From the NCBI GenBank assembly GCA_963770645.1, contig CAVYQL010000001.1:62001-126000 (forward strand): 64,000 bases of DNA. The letters run 5' to 3'. Of the stretch, positions 26,208 to 35,060 are shown piece after piece. The translations under genes were made by a program, and so were the position numbers. The stretch's first letter is position 1, and every line of letters begins with the position of its first letter. The notes below the pieces were generated by a model. It made no database searches and was not told where the DNA came from. It saw only the letters and a list, made by a program, of their open reading frames with translations. This DNA comes from Bog-473 sp963770645. Its GTDB lineage: Bacteria > Actinomycetota > Acidimicrobiia > Acidimicrobiales > RAAP-2.

Positions 26208-26942
26208 TCATCGGGCCTGAGGCGTCGGCCTGTCGCCGAAGAGGGCCCGGCCGACGCGCACCATGGTCGAGCCCGCTGCCACCGCAGCCTCGAGATCGTC
26301 GCTCATCCCCATCGACCGCTCCTCCAAGCCGAGGTCGTCGGCCAGGAGGCCAACCGTGGCGAACGCCTGGCGCGCCGCCGCCTCGCCCGGGGCGGCGACG
26401 GTCATCAACCCGCGGACATCGAGCCCGAAGGCGCGCAGACCATCCACCAGCACCCCCGCCTCGCCCGGCGTGCACCCGTTGCGACCGCTCTGCCCCGTCG
26501 TGTCCACTTGGACGAGGACCGCGGCACCGGGGGCGAACTGCGCGATTCGCGCGCCCTCGGCCTCCCTTGCCACGCTCTGCCAGAGACCGACGATCGGCGC
26601 GAGCTTCGCCACCTTGTTGCGCTGCACCGGGCCCAAGAAGTGCCAGACGACGTCCGCGGCGGCGCGACCGGCGTTCAGCACCGGCCCCTCCTCCGCCGCG
26701 GACGCCTTGGCGAGGAGCTCGGCGGCGTAGTTCTCGCCCAGGTCACCGAGTCCGGCCTGGCGTGCGGCACGGACGGCATCGGGGCCAAACCCCTTGGTCA
26801 CGGCGACCACACGGACAGCTGCGGGATCGCCCCCGGCCTCCGCGATGCGTTCGTGGATCGCGCGCACGCGCCGGGCGACCTCGTCGCTGTCGTGGGCGGC
26901 GGAGCTAGCGGAGGAAGGAGGGGACGTCGAAATCGTCGTCAC
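26208..26942 (-). CDS. YggS-family pyridoxal phosphate homeostasis protein
   Basis: About 244 residues of a YggS/PROSC-like PLP-binding barrel. The PLP-lysine region VVAVTKGFGPDAVRAA comes first, then GENYAAELLAK, HFLGPVQRNKV, and the phosphate-binding SMGMSDDLEAAVAAGSTMVR. It buffers PLP and is not an enzyme in the strict sense. No ATG is near the domain start; the GTG at 26942 is the best choice and overlaps the ftsZ 3' end by about 38 bp. The ftsZ-yggS-sepF-yggT order is a conserved neighbourhood. Confidence 0.88.
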   Translation of the reverse strand: MTTISTSPPSSASSAAHDSDEVARRVRAIHERIAEAGGDPAAVRVVAVTKGFGPDAVRAARQAGLGDLGENYAAELLAKASAAEEGPVLNAGRAAADVVWHFLGPVQRNKVAKLAPIVGLWQSVAREAEGARIAQFAPGAAVLVQVDTTGQSGRNGCTPGEAGVLVDGLRAFGLDVRGLMTVAAPGEAAARQAFATVGLLADDLGLEERSMGMSDDLEAAVAAGSTMVRVGRALFGDRPTPQAR

Positions 26943-28011
26943 CCAGGTCGAGAGCCTCCTCCGTGCCGGTGGCGTCGGCGAAGATGTCGACTGGCTCGGG
27001 TGTCGAGAAGATCGTCGACGCAAGATCGGCGGACCTCGAGGACCCGGTGCCCTCCTCCCAGCGCTCGAAACCGGCGGCGATCACGGTGACGCGCACCTCG
27101 TCACCCATGTTGTCGTCGATGACGGCACCGAAGATGATGTTGGCATCGGGGTGTGCCACGGCGTGGATGATCTCGGCAGCCTCGTTCACCTCGAAGAGTC
27201 CCAGGTCCGACCCGCCCGCGATGTTGAGGACCAGCCCGCGCGCGCCTTCGATTGACGCCTCGAGGAGCGGTGAGGTGATGGCGGCGCGCGCCGCATTCGC
27301 CGCCCGCCCCTCGCCGATGGACGACCCGATGCCCATGATGGCCGTGCCGGCGTTGGTCATGACCATTTTCACGTCGGCGAAGTCGGTGTTGATGAGCCCG
27401 GGCACCGTGATGAGGTCGGTGATGCCACGCACGCCCTGCAACAGGACCTCGTCGGCCATCTTGAACGCGTTCACCATGCTCGTCTTGTCGTTGGACACGG
27501 TCAGCAACCGGTCGTTGGGGATGACGATGAGCGTGTCGACTTTTTCCTTGAGGATCTGGATCCCCTTCTCCGCCTGCATGGCGCGCCGGCGCCCTTCAAA
27601 GGTGAACGGCCGCGTCACGACGCCGATGGTCAGGGCACCGAGGCCCTTGGCGATCTCCGCGATGATCGGCGCCCCGCCGGTGCCGGTCCCGCCTCCCTTC
27701 CCGGCCGTGATGAACACCATGTCGGCGCCTTGGAGCGCCTCTTCGATCTCGGCGCGGTGCTCCTCTGCGGCCATGCGCCCCACCTCGGGGTCGCTGCCGG
27801 CCCCGAGGCCGCGGGTCAACTGCCGCCCGAGGTCGAGCTTGAGGTCCGCGTCGCTCATGAGCAGCGCTTGGGCGTCCGTGTTGGCGGCGATGAATTCGAC
27901 GTTGCGAAGGCCCGAGTCGATCATCCGGTTGACGGCGTTGACGCCACCCCCGCCGACCCCGACCACCTTGATAACTGCCAGGTAGTTGCCCTGGGAAGGC
28001 ACGGTCGTCAT
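26905..28011 (-). CDS. ftsZ: Cell division GTPase FtsZ
   Basis: A 368-residue tubulin homologue that polymerises into the Z-ring. GVGGGGVNAVNRM is the nucleotide-binding N-terminus, GGGTGTGGAP the tubulin signature, and NTDFADVKMVM holds the catalytic T7 loop Asp region. The C-terminal tail ends in DFDVPSFLR, the peptide bound by SepF and other partners. The ATG at 28011 is preceded by a 180-bp intergenic region with a strong promoter candidate, so ftsZ can be expressed apart from the upstream mur genes. Confidence 0.98.
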   Translation of the reverse strand: MTTVPSQGNYLAVIKVVGVGGGGVNAVNRMIDSGLRNVEFIAANTDAQALLMSDADLKLDLGRQLTRGLGAGSDPEVGRMAAEEHRAEIEEALQGADMVFITAGKGGGTGTGGAPIIAEIAKGLGALTIGVVTRPFTFEGRRRAMQAEKGIQILKEKVDTLIVIPNDRLLTVSNDKTSMVNAFKMADEVLLQGVRGITDLITVPGLINTDFADVKMVMTNAGTAIMGIGSSIGEGRAANAARAAITSPLLEASIEGARGLVLNIAGGSDLGLFEVNEAAEIIHAVAHPDANIIFGAVIDDNMGDEVRVTVIAAGFERWEEGTGSSRSADLASTIFSTPEPVDIFADATGTEEALDLGDDDFDVPSFLR

Positions 28012-28151
28012 GAACTCCCTCGTCCTCGGGTCGATCGCCGACCGGTCGCTCGCTGGTACGTTCCCCCCGTCGCCACCGGGAGTATGCCACCAGCCACGCG
28101 TCCCTGAACCTCTCGGGCAGGTTGATGTTCACAGTTCGGCAGCGTGGCCCA

Positions 28152-28180
28152 ACCATACGAGGGGTGTTCAAGCTGGTCAA
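28152..28180 (-). promoter_or_regulatory. Predicted ftsZ promoter
   Basis: On the minus strand, TTGACC (28175-28180) and TATGGT (28152-28157) are separated by exactly 17 bp. This places the transcription start near 28145, about 134 nt before ftsZ. The site lies directly after the ftsQ stop, where actinobacteria often have ftsZ promoters. Confidence 0.6.
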
Positions 28181-28190
28181 GCATGGTCGG

Positions 28191-29027
28191 TCACCCCGCT
28201 GTCACCGTCGGCGCGTCCGGGACGCTGACGTCGATCACATCCCCGTTGTGCAGGGTGGCTCCCGCCAGGATGGACGAGACGTCCTCGTACTTGGCGCTGA
28301 GCTCGGCTGTGGACCCGATGTCGACGACGATCGGCGTCGACATGGCGAGTTGCACCCACCCCGCCGGCTCCACGGTGACGCCGGTGACCTGCGCGACGAA
28401 GGAAGCCGGCAACGTCGAGGCCACCTGGAGCCCGGGGGCGTCCTTGACCGAGAGCACTGTGCCCGGCTGACCGGGCGGGGCGGGCCCGCTCAAGAGCAGC
28501 AGGCCGGGCGGCCGTGCCGTCGACTCGCTGAGGACGCGGCCGTCGTTGCTGAGCACCTCCCAGCGGCCCCCGGGCGCACTGGCCACGAAGCGCGGCACCT
28601 CTTCGTCGATCGCGATGTGCACGCCGTCGGGCCACGACACGTGGACGGCGGCGCGGCGCACCCACGGCAGCTGCTCGATGCGCGCCGCCGCCGCGCCGGC
28701 GTTCACGTCGAGCAGCGGCGGGTGCCCGGCCAGGCCCGCTTGGGCGACCACCTGGCCCGCCGTCTCGTGCGCGTTGCCCACGACCGTGATGGAACGGGCG
28801 GAGAACAGCGGCGTGTGGATCACGAACCAGGCGCCGACGAGGACCGCGATGCCGACGAGGCCGATGACCAGCACCCGGAAGCGGCGCCGGCCCTGTTCGC
28901 GCCGGACGGCCGTGCGGCGGGCCCAGATGCGAGGGTCCATGCTGGACCGGCGCCTGTTGGCGCCGCCGTTCCCTGCGTTCCCGCCGCTCCCCCCGCGCCC
29001 CGCGCGTGCCTGACCGCGGGACGTCAC
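28191..29027 (-). CDS. ftsQ: Cell division protein FtsQ
   Basis: A 278-residue bitopic protein. It has an Arg/Gly-rich cytoplasmic N-terminus, one membrane segment around residues 50-70 (FRVLVIGLVGIAVLVGAWFV), then a POTRA domain (ARSITVVGNAHETAGQVV) and the FtsQ beta-domain (LPWVRRAAVHVSWPDGVHI). FtsQ links the Z-ring to septal synthases through FtsL/FtsB-type partners. It overlaps the murB stop by ATGA and follows the usual murC-murB-ftsQ-ftsZ order. Confidence 0.93.
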   Translation of the reverse strand: MTSRGQARAGRGGSGGNAGNGGANRRRSSMDPRIWARRTAVRREQGRRRFRVLVIGLVGIAVLVGAWFVIHTPLFSARSITVVGNAHETAGQVVAQAGLAGHPPLLDVNAGAAAARIEQLPWVRRAAVHVSWPDGVHIAIDEEVPRFVASAPGGRWEVLSNDGRVLSESTARPPGLLLLSGPAPPGQPGTVLSVKDAPGLQVASTLPASFVAQVTGVTVEPAGWVQLAMSTPIVVDIGSTAELSAKYEDVSSILAGATLHNGDVIDVSVPDAPTVTAG

Positions 29028-30049
29028 GGTTGCCCACCGCGCTGCGGTGCGCCCTCGGCGCGACGCTCACCCCTCCCGGCCACCTGACCAGTCTTCCCGT
29101 CGCCGAAGCCCAGAAGGCGGACCTCTGTCTGCAGCGTCACACCGGAGCGCTCGGCGACCACGGCGCGCACGTGCTCCATGAGGGCACGCACGTCGTCGGC
29201 CGAGCCATCCTTGTCCGCCTGAATGAAATTGGCGTGCTTTTCCGACACGTGCGCGCTCCCGAGCCGAAAACCTTTGAGCCCCGCTTCTTCGATGAGCCGG
29301 CCTGCCGCGTCGTTCTGAGGGTTGGTGAACACCGAGCCGGCGTTGGCGCCACCGGGCTGGTGGGCACGCCGCCAACGCACGATCTCGCTGACTGCTTCCT
29401 GCTCGACCGCCACCGCACCCGGCGCGACTCGCAGCTCTGTGGCGAGCACGAGCTGGGTGGGCGTCACCGATGACGAGCGGTAGGTGTAGTCGAGACGGGC
29501 CACGCCGTCGGTGCCCCGCTCACCGCTGCGCAGATCGACCCAGGTATAGCGCTCCAGGCACGACGCCATGTCCGAGCCGTGCCCGCCGGCGTTCATCCGC
29601 ACCGCACCTCCCACCGAGCCCGGCACGCCGACGGCCCACGACAGGCCCGACCACCCGGCGTCGGCAACGCGACGGGCCAGGACGGGCAGGGCCAGTGCCG
29701 CGCCGGCGCGGACGAGGGCACCCTCGTCCCCACCGGTCCCCTCGGCGCCGGCAGGGGCGGCGGGCAGCTCGAGTGCAGCGAAGCCGGCGCCGAGGCGGAT
29801 CACCACCCCGTCGAAGCCCGCGTCGGCCACCAAGAGGTTCGAGCCGCGCCCGATGACGAACAGCGGCAGATCCAGGTCTCGCAGGGCGTCGCGCAGCGCG
29901 TCGAGGTCGGCCGGCACCTCCACCTCGACGAGCACGGCGGCCGGTCCGCCCACGCCGTAGGTGGTGAGCGCCCCGAGCGGTGCGAGCAGCTCGGCGCGCG
30001 GACCGAGGGCCTTGGCCAGCGCGCGGTGCGCCGCACCGAGTTTCACCAT
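29024..30049 (-). CDS. murB: UDP-N-acetylenolpyruvoylglucosamine reductase
   Basis: A 341-residue FAD enzyme that reduces enolpyruvyl-UDP-GlcNAc to UDP-MurNAc with NADPH. Visible signatures are TTYGVGGPAA and FVIGRGSNLLVAD for FAD binding, GVPGSVGGAVRMNAG, and GSVFTNPQ with the catalytic Ser. SEKHANFI follows near the end. The ATG at 30049 overlaps the corrected murC end by 7 bp, indicating coupling. The last 20 or so residues are a Gly/Arg-rich extension. Confidence 0.95.
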   Translation of the reverse strand: MVKLGAAHRALAKALGPRAELLAPLGALTTYGVGGPAAVLVEVEVPADLDALRDALRDLDLPLFVIGRGSNLLVADAGFDGVVIRLGAGFAALELPAAPAGAEGTGGDEGALVRAGAALALPVLARRVADAGWSGLSWAVGVPGSVGGAVRMNAGGHGSDMASCLERYTWVDLRSGERGTDGVARLDYTYRSSSVTPTQLVLATELRVAPGAVAVEQEAVSEIVRWRRAHQPGGANAGSVFTNPQNDAAGRLIEEAGLKGFRLGSAHVSEKHANFIQADKDGSADDVRALMEHVRAVVAERSGVTLQTEVRLLGFGDGKTGQVAGRGERRAEGAPQRGGQP

Positions 30050-31429
30050 GTCGGCGACTCCAGCAGCTCGTCGGGCAGCGCGGTCAGGTCGCCGGCGCCG
30101 AGGGTCAGGCAGAGGTCACCGGGACGCAGCATCGACCCCACCATCGTCCGCAGCTCCTCCCACCCCGGCGCGTAGACCACCGGCAGGCGGGGGTCCTGCG
30201 CGGCGGACGGCGTCGACGACGAGGCGGCCCGACACCCCGGGGACCGGGCGCTCGCCGGCCCCGTAGATGTCGGTCACCACCAGCTCGTCTGCCTCCGCGA
30301 ACGCGGTGCCGAATTGCTCGGCCACGGCCGCGGTGCGCGAGAAGCGATGAGGCTGGAAGACCGCGACGATGCGCGCCCAGCCTCCGGTCCTCGCCGTCGC
30401 CAGTGCGACGCGCACCTCGCCGGGGAGGTGCGCGTAGTCGTCGACGAAGGTGACGCCGTTCGCTTCGCCGCGGAACTCGAAGCGGCGGCTCACCCCGGCG
30501 AAGCGCGCCAGCGCGGCCTGCGCGGCCGAGAAGGGCGCACCGGCCTGCATCGCCGCCACGGTCGCCACGGCTGCGTTCTGCGCGTTGTGGATCCCGGGCA
30601 CCCCGACGCGCAAGGTGCCGAGCTCGCCGTCGGGACCGTGCAAGGTGAAGGCGGCTGCGCTCCGGCTCTGTTCGAGATCGCGTATGGCGTAGGTCGCGTC
30701 CTCGGCCAGGCCGACGCGCTGCGCACCACGTGCCCTCCCGATGGCGTCAGCCTCGGGGTCGTCCGCGCACACGACGATCCCGCTCGCCGCCGAGTCCACG
30801 AACCGCTCGAACGCCTGGCGCAGCGCGTCGAAGGTGCCGTAGTAGTCGAGATGGTCGGGTTCGACGCTGGTGAGCACGGCCAGGTCCGGGCGCAGGGCCT
30901 GGAAGGTGCCGTAACTCTCGTCGGCCTCGACGACGAGCCAGTCCCCCTCGTCCCAGACGGCGTTCGTTCCGATCTCGTTGACATCGGCCCCGATCACGAA
31001 CGACGGACGCAGGCCCGCCTCGACGAGGATGAGCGCCAGCATGGACGCCGTTGTCGTCTTGCCGTGCGTCCCCGCCACCGCCAGGCAGCGCCGGGTGGCA
31101 CAGATGGCGGCCAGCACCTCGGAGCGCGGGGCCACCCGGATGCCGCGCGCACGTGCCTCGCGCAGCTCAGGATTCTCGGCCTGCACCGCCGGGGAGTACG
31201 TCACGGCGTCGGCGCCCTCCACGTGCTCGGCCTGATGCCCGACCGCGACGCCAATACCGCGGGAGCGCAGGCGCTCGGCCACCGGCGAATCCTTCAGGTC
31301 CGAGCCCGAGACGCGATGACCCATGTCGTGCAGGACCAGCGCGATGGCGCTCATCCCGGCGCCGCCGATGCCGACGATGTGGACCCGCCGCGGCCGGGCG
31401 AGGTCGAGGGCCGGTGCGTCAGCGGGCAT
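30043..31429 (-). CDS. murC: UDP-N-acetylmuramate--L-alanine ligase, apparent frameshift near 3' end
   Basis: MurC adds L-Ala to UDP-MurNAc. HIVGIGGAGMSAIALVL is at the N-terminus, the ATP loop is AGTHGKTTTASML, then EADESYGTF and EPDHLDYYGT, and the C-terminal domain has DDYAHLPGEV and FQPHRFSRT. As given, the frame runs to 30116 and ends in low-complexity residues. Dropping one base near 30197-30208 restores the expected ending, including VVYAPGWEEL and LTLGAGDLTALPDELL, with a stop at 30043 overlapping murB. Because murC is essential and the restored end is typical, a sequencing error is the best explanation. It overlaps murG at its start. Confidence 0.92.
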
Positions 31430-32549
31430 GGGCGTCGACCAGTTCGGCGACCCGGGCGGCCGCGTCGGGATGCGCGTGCTCGCGGGCCGCGGCGCGCATG
31501 GCGCGCAGGCGCAGCGGGTCCGACAACAACGCGTCGAGCTCGGTGGCGAGCCGTGTGCCGTCGCACTCGTCGTCGGGCAGGTGCACCGCGGCCCCCAGAT
31601 CCACCAGCGCCTCCGCGTTGCGGGTCTGGTGGTCGCGCGGCGCGCCCGGCAACGGCACCAAGATTGCCGGCACGCCGGCGACCAAGAGCTCGGCCACGGT
31701 CATGGCGCCGGCCCGGGTCACGCACACGTCGGCCGCGCCGTAGAGGTCGCTCATGCGGTCCTCGAAGGGGACGACCCGGTACACGAGCGCTCCAGCGGGC
31801 TGGCCGGGCGCGTCATCGACTGCGAAGGCGGCGTAGTCGCGTCGGCCGGTCACGTGGTAGATCGAGCGGGTGCCCAGTCCGGCCCAGGACTCGGCCAGCT
31901 CGGCGACGGCACCGTTGATCCGGCGCGCCCCGAGGGAGCCGCCCACCGACGCCACCGTCTCGCGCTCGGCCGGCAGGTCGAGCATCGTCCGGCTGGCGAC
32001 ACGGGCCGCCGGCGTGCGGTCCATGGCGAAGAGCTCAGGGCGCACCGGCGTGCCGGTGACGTGTGCGCGCGGGAGGTCCGTGCCCTCGAAGGCCACGGCG
32101 TTGGCGGCCGCGAACCTCCCGAGCAGGCCGTTGACCGCTCCGGGGACGGCGTCGGTCGTCACCGAGACGAGTGGCACCCGGGTCAGCACCGCTGCCACCC
32201 CGGCGGGGAAGCTGGCGTAGCCGCCGACGATCACAACCACGCGCGGACGGCGCACGAGGAACGAACCGACGGCGCGCAGGCAGGCCCAGACGAGCCCGAG
32301 CACGGCACCGACATTGGCCACCAACGCACCGGCCGCAAGGCTGCGCCTGATCCCGCGTCCGGACAGGAGCGTGTAGGGGAACTCGAGGGTGGGCCAGGTA
32401 GTCGCCTCTTGCCCCCGGCGCGAGCCGTACAACTCGATCGTCTCGGCCGCATGCCCGCGCGCCACCATGGCGCGGGCGATCTGGAGCGAGGGGACGATGT
32501 GACCGCCCGTCCCGCCGCCCGCGATCACCGTGCCCCGCTGCGGGCTCAC
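31419..32549 (-). CDS. murG: Undecaprenyl-PP-MurNAc-pentapeptide GlcNAc transferase
   Basis: A 376-residue GT-B glycosyltransferase that converts lipid I to lipid II on the inner membrane face. The N-terminal G-loop is GTVIAGGGTGGHIVPSLQIA, followed by IVGGYASFPAGVA. The C-terminal half has GGSLGARRIN, TRAGAMTVAELLVAGVPAIL, and PLPGAPRDHQTRNAE for UDP-GlcNAc binding. The GTG at 32549 overlaps the ftsW stop as GTGA. The open frame continues upstream to 33956, but that part is the ftsW shadow. Downstream it overlaps murC by 11 bp. Confidence 0.96.
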   Translation of the reverse strand: MSPQRGTVIAGGGTGGHIVPSLQIARAMVARGHAAETIELYGSRRGQEATTWPTLEFPYTLLSGRGIRRSLAAGALVANVGAVLGLVWACLRAVGSFLVRRPRVVVIVGGYASFPAGVAAVLTRVPLVSVTTDAVPGAVNGLLGRFAAANAVAFEGTDLPRAHVTGTPVRPELFAMDRTPAARVASRTMLDLPAERETVASVGGSLGARRINGAVAELAESWAGLGTRSIYHVTGRRDYAAFAVDDAPGQPAGALVYRVVPFEDRMSDLYGAADVCVTRAGAMTVAELLVAGVPAILVPLPGAPRDHQTRNAEALVDLGAAVHLPDDECDGTRLATELDALLSDPLRLRAMRAAAREHAHPDAAARVAELVDAHAR

Positions 32550-33853
32550 CGACCTCGAGAAGGCCGGGCGCCCGCCAGCCGCAGCAGCGGCTTGCCCCTC
32601 TCGCCCTGCCGGGCGACGTTGATGAGGATCCCCGCGGCGGCCATCGTGATCACCAGCGAGGAACCCCCGAATGAGATGAAGGGCAACGGGATCCCGGTGA
32701 CCGGGAGCACGCCGACGACCGCGCCGACGTTGATGAGCGTCTCCGACGCCATCCAGGCGACGAGCCCGAGGGCGAGCAGCGCGCCGAAGCGGTCCGGCGC
32801 CTGCATCGCCGCCCGGATGCCAAGCCAGACCAAGCCCCCGAGGAGGGCGAGGACGAACAGTGCGCCGACGATCCCCAGCTGCTCGCCGATGACCGAGAAG
32901 ATGAAGTCGGTGTGCGCGTTGGGCAGGTAGCCCCACTGTTCCTGCCCGCCGCCGATCCCCATGCCGAAGAGGTGACCCGACCCGAGGCCGATCAGTGACT
33001 GCACGACTTGATAGCCCGAGCCCGAGCCGTGCGCAGACGGGTCGAGGAACGAGAGCAGCCGGGCCCGGCGGTACGGCGAGGCCACCGCCACGATCAGGGC
33101 GAGTGCGGCCAGCGCGGCCATCACCTTCATGACCGGGCCCAGTCGGACGCCCGAGACGAAGAGCAGGGCGAGCGCGAGACAGCCCAGCACCATGGCGGTG
33201 CCCATGTCGGGCTGGGCCAGGATCAAGATACAGGCGAAGCCCGTCACCAGCAGGAGCGGCCCGATGATGCGCCGGTCGGTCGCGTCCTCGTCGAGGCGCC
33301 GCGCGATGAAGTCGGCGGCGAAGAACGTCAATGCGAGCTTCATCAGCTCCGAGGGCTGCAGGCGGAACTGTCCGAAGCCGACCCAGCGGCTCGAGCCCAT
33401 GGCGTCCACGCCGAGGCCCGGGACCAGCACGACGAAGAGGAGGGCGAAGGTGATGAGGAGCAGCAGGGGGCTGAATCGTCGCAGCCGCCGGTAATCGACG
33501 CGGACGGTGAGCAACAGCGCCACGGCGCCGATGGCCATCCACATCGCCTCGCGGATCAAGATCGCGTACGGCGTGCCGTAGGTGTCGATGGAGATGATCG
33601 ACGAGGCCGACCCGACCATGACGAGCCCGATGACACAGAGCAGCGCGACGTCGGCCAGCAAGACAGTGGAGACCGCCAGCTGATGCCCGCCGATGCGCAG
33701 GCCGGGTGCGGGCGTGGCGGATGCGGCGCGGTGCGCCTTGGAGCGGGGCGGCCCGCCGGCGGACGGCGGCCGGCTGGCGGCCCGGCTCGAGGGACGCGGG
33801 CTCGAAGGACGTGGCGCGGTGCGCGTCGCCGTGGTGGTCCGGGCCGGCGTCAC
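32546..33853 (-). CDS. ftsW: Septal peptidoglycan glycosyltransferase FtsW
   Basis: A 435-residue SEDS protein with about ten membrane segments after a 55-residue Pro/Ser/Arg-rich cytoplasmic tail. Signatures include GSSRWVGFGQFRLQPSEL, ILAQPDMGTAMVL, GGGQEQWGYLPNAHTDFIFS and the closing GIPLPFISFGGSS. It polymerises lipid II at the septum together with the FtsI homologue at 36.7 kb. murD, which often lies between mraY and ftsW, is not here; only about 160 bp separate the two genes. Confidence 0.95.
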   Translation of the reverse strand: MTPARTTTATRTAPRPSSPRPSSRAASRPPSAGGPPRSKAHRAASATPAPGLRIGGHQLAVSTVLLADVALLCVIGLVMVGSASSIISIDTYGTPYAILIREAMWMAIGAVALLLTVRVDYRRLRRFSPLLLLITFALLFVVLVPGLGVDAMGSSRWVGFGQFRLQPSELMKLALTFFAADFIARRLDEDATDRRIIGPLLLVTGFACILILAQPDMGTAMVLGCLALALLFVSGVRLGPVMKVMAALAALALIVAVASPYRRARLLSFLDPSAHGSGSGYQVVQSLIGLGSGHLFGMGIGGGQEQWGYLPNAHTDFIFSVIGEQLGIVGALFVLALLGGLVWLGIRAAMQAPDRFGALLALGLVAWMASETLINVGAVVGVLPVTGIPLPFISFGGSSLVITMAAAGILINVARQGERGKPLLRLAGARPSRGR

Positions 33854-34013
33854 GCCCGCCGCCCCAGTTGGGCACGGGCGCGCCCATCAGCACGGTCCGA
33901 CCCCCGATGCATCGCGCAAGTCTCCCCCACCCTCGCGCCCAAGTGGCGGATGTCACCGGTGCGGCGCGCGTGCGCGACGGGGCGCGCGGCGCGGCAGGTC
34001 CGAACGGGTGCCG

Positions 34014-35054
34014 TCATGTGAACTTCGCCACTGTGAGGAAGTCGCCGTAGAAGATCCCGAGGCCCAGCGCGCAGAAGAGCCCACCCAGGATCCAGAAGCG
34101 CACTATGACCGTCGTCTCGGGCCACCCGAGCAGCTCGAAGTGATGGTGGATGGGCGCCATCCTGAAGATGCGACGATGGAAGGCACGGAAGCTGATCACC
34201 TGCAAGATCACCGAGAGGGTCTCCATGACGAAGAGGCCCCCGATAACGAGCAGCAGCAGATCGAGGTTGAGGAGCAGGCAGAGCGCGGCCAGGCCGGCGC
34301 CGATGGCCAACGACCCGGTGTCGCCCATGATGATCTTGGCCGGCGCCGCGTTCCACCAGAGGAAGCCGATGCACGCGCCCGCCAGCGCCACCGAGACCAG
34401 CGCAAGGTCGATCGCCGAAGCGGGGAGCACGTGGTAGATGGCCTCGTGCCGGAAGATCCAGTACCCCATGATCGAGAGCACGAAGAAGCAGAACGTGCCC
34501 GAGCCCGCCGCCAGCCCGTCGACCCCGTCGGTGATGTTGACCGCGTTCGACGCGCCCACCATGACCAGGACGGCGAAGATGACCCAGCCCACCTTCCCCA
34601 TGTTGATGCCGATGGCCTCCGAGCGGGTGAACGAGAGGGCGGTCGAGGTGTGCGCCCACTGCACGGCCAAGATGGCGAAGACCAGGGCGCAGATCAGCTG
34701 GGCCGCCGACTTCGCCCGCTTGTTCAGCCCCAGGCTGCGTCGGTGATGGACCTTGATGTAATCGTCGAAGAACCCGATGAGCCCGAAGGCCACCACCGCG
34801 CCGACGGCCAGGTAGCCCGTGCGCGAGAAGCGGACCTCCGTGCCGATGTGACCGATGGCGTATCCCGCCACGACCGAGCCCACGATGGCGATGCCGCCCA
34901 TGGTCGGGGTGCCGGCCTTGGCCACATGGGTGGCGGGACCGTCCTCGCGGATGTACTGGCCGAGCTCACGTTTCCTGAAGTATCGGATGAGGAGGGGGGT
35001 CGTGATGATGGCGAGCCAGAGGGCGATGCCCCCCGAGACGAGCAGTCCGAGCAC
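34014..35054 (-). CDS. mraY: Phospho-MurNAc-pentapeptide transferase
   Basis: A 346-residue, ten-helix enzyme that attaches the MurNAc-pentapeptide to undecaprenyl phosphate to make lipid I. Conserved blocks are GTPTMGGIAIVG, IGFFDDYIKV with the paired Asp, NAVNITDGVDGLAAG, IIMGDTGSLAIG and APIHHHFELLGW. The GTG at 35054 lies six bases after the murE stop. The usual murF gene between them is absent. Confidence 0.96.
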   Translation of the reverse strand: MLGLLVSGGIALWLAIITTPLLIRYFRKRELGQYIREDGPATHVAKAGTPTMGGIAIVGSVVAGYAIGHIGTEVRFSRTGYLAVGAVVAFGLIGFFDDYIKVHHRRSLGLNKRAKSAAQLICALVFAILAVQWAHTSTALSFTRSEAIGINMGKVGWVIFAVLVMVGASNAVNITDGVDGLAAGSGTFCFFVLSIMGYWIFRHEAIYHVLPASAIDLALVSVALAGACIGFLWWNAAPAKIIMGDTGSLAIGAGLAALCLLLNLDLLLLVIGGLFVMETLSVILQVISFRAFHRRIFRMAPIHHHFELLGWPETTVIVRFWILGGLFCALGLGIFYGDFLTVAKFT

Positions 35055-35060
35055 GTGGCG

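Noticed and set aside
30043..30210. Programmed frameshift in murC
   Set aside because: No slippery heptamer or stimulatory structure was evident and the family is not known to use one; an indel error is simpler.
32550..33956. N-terminal extension of the murG open frame
   Set aside because: This part is a frame shadow of ftsW; murG homology begins at the GTG at 32549.
33854..34013. A short or degenerate murD between mraY and ftsW
   Set aside because: The gap is about 160 bp with no Mur ligase motifs.
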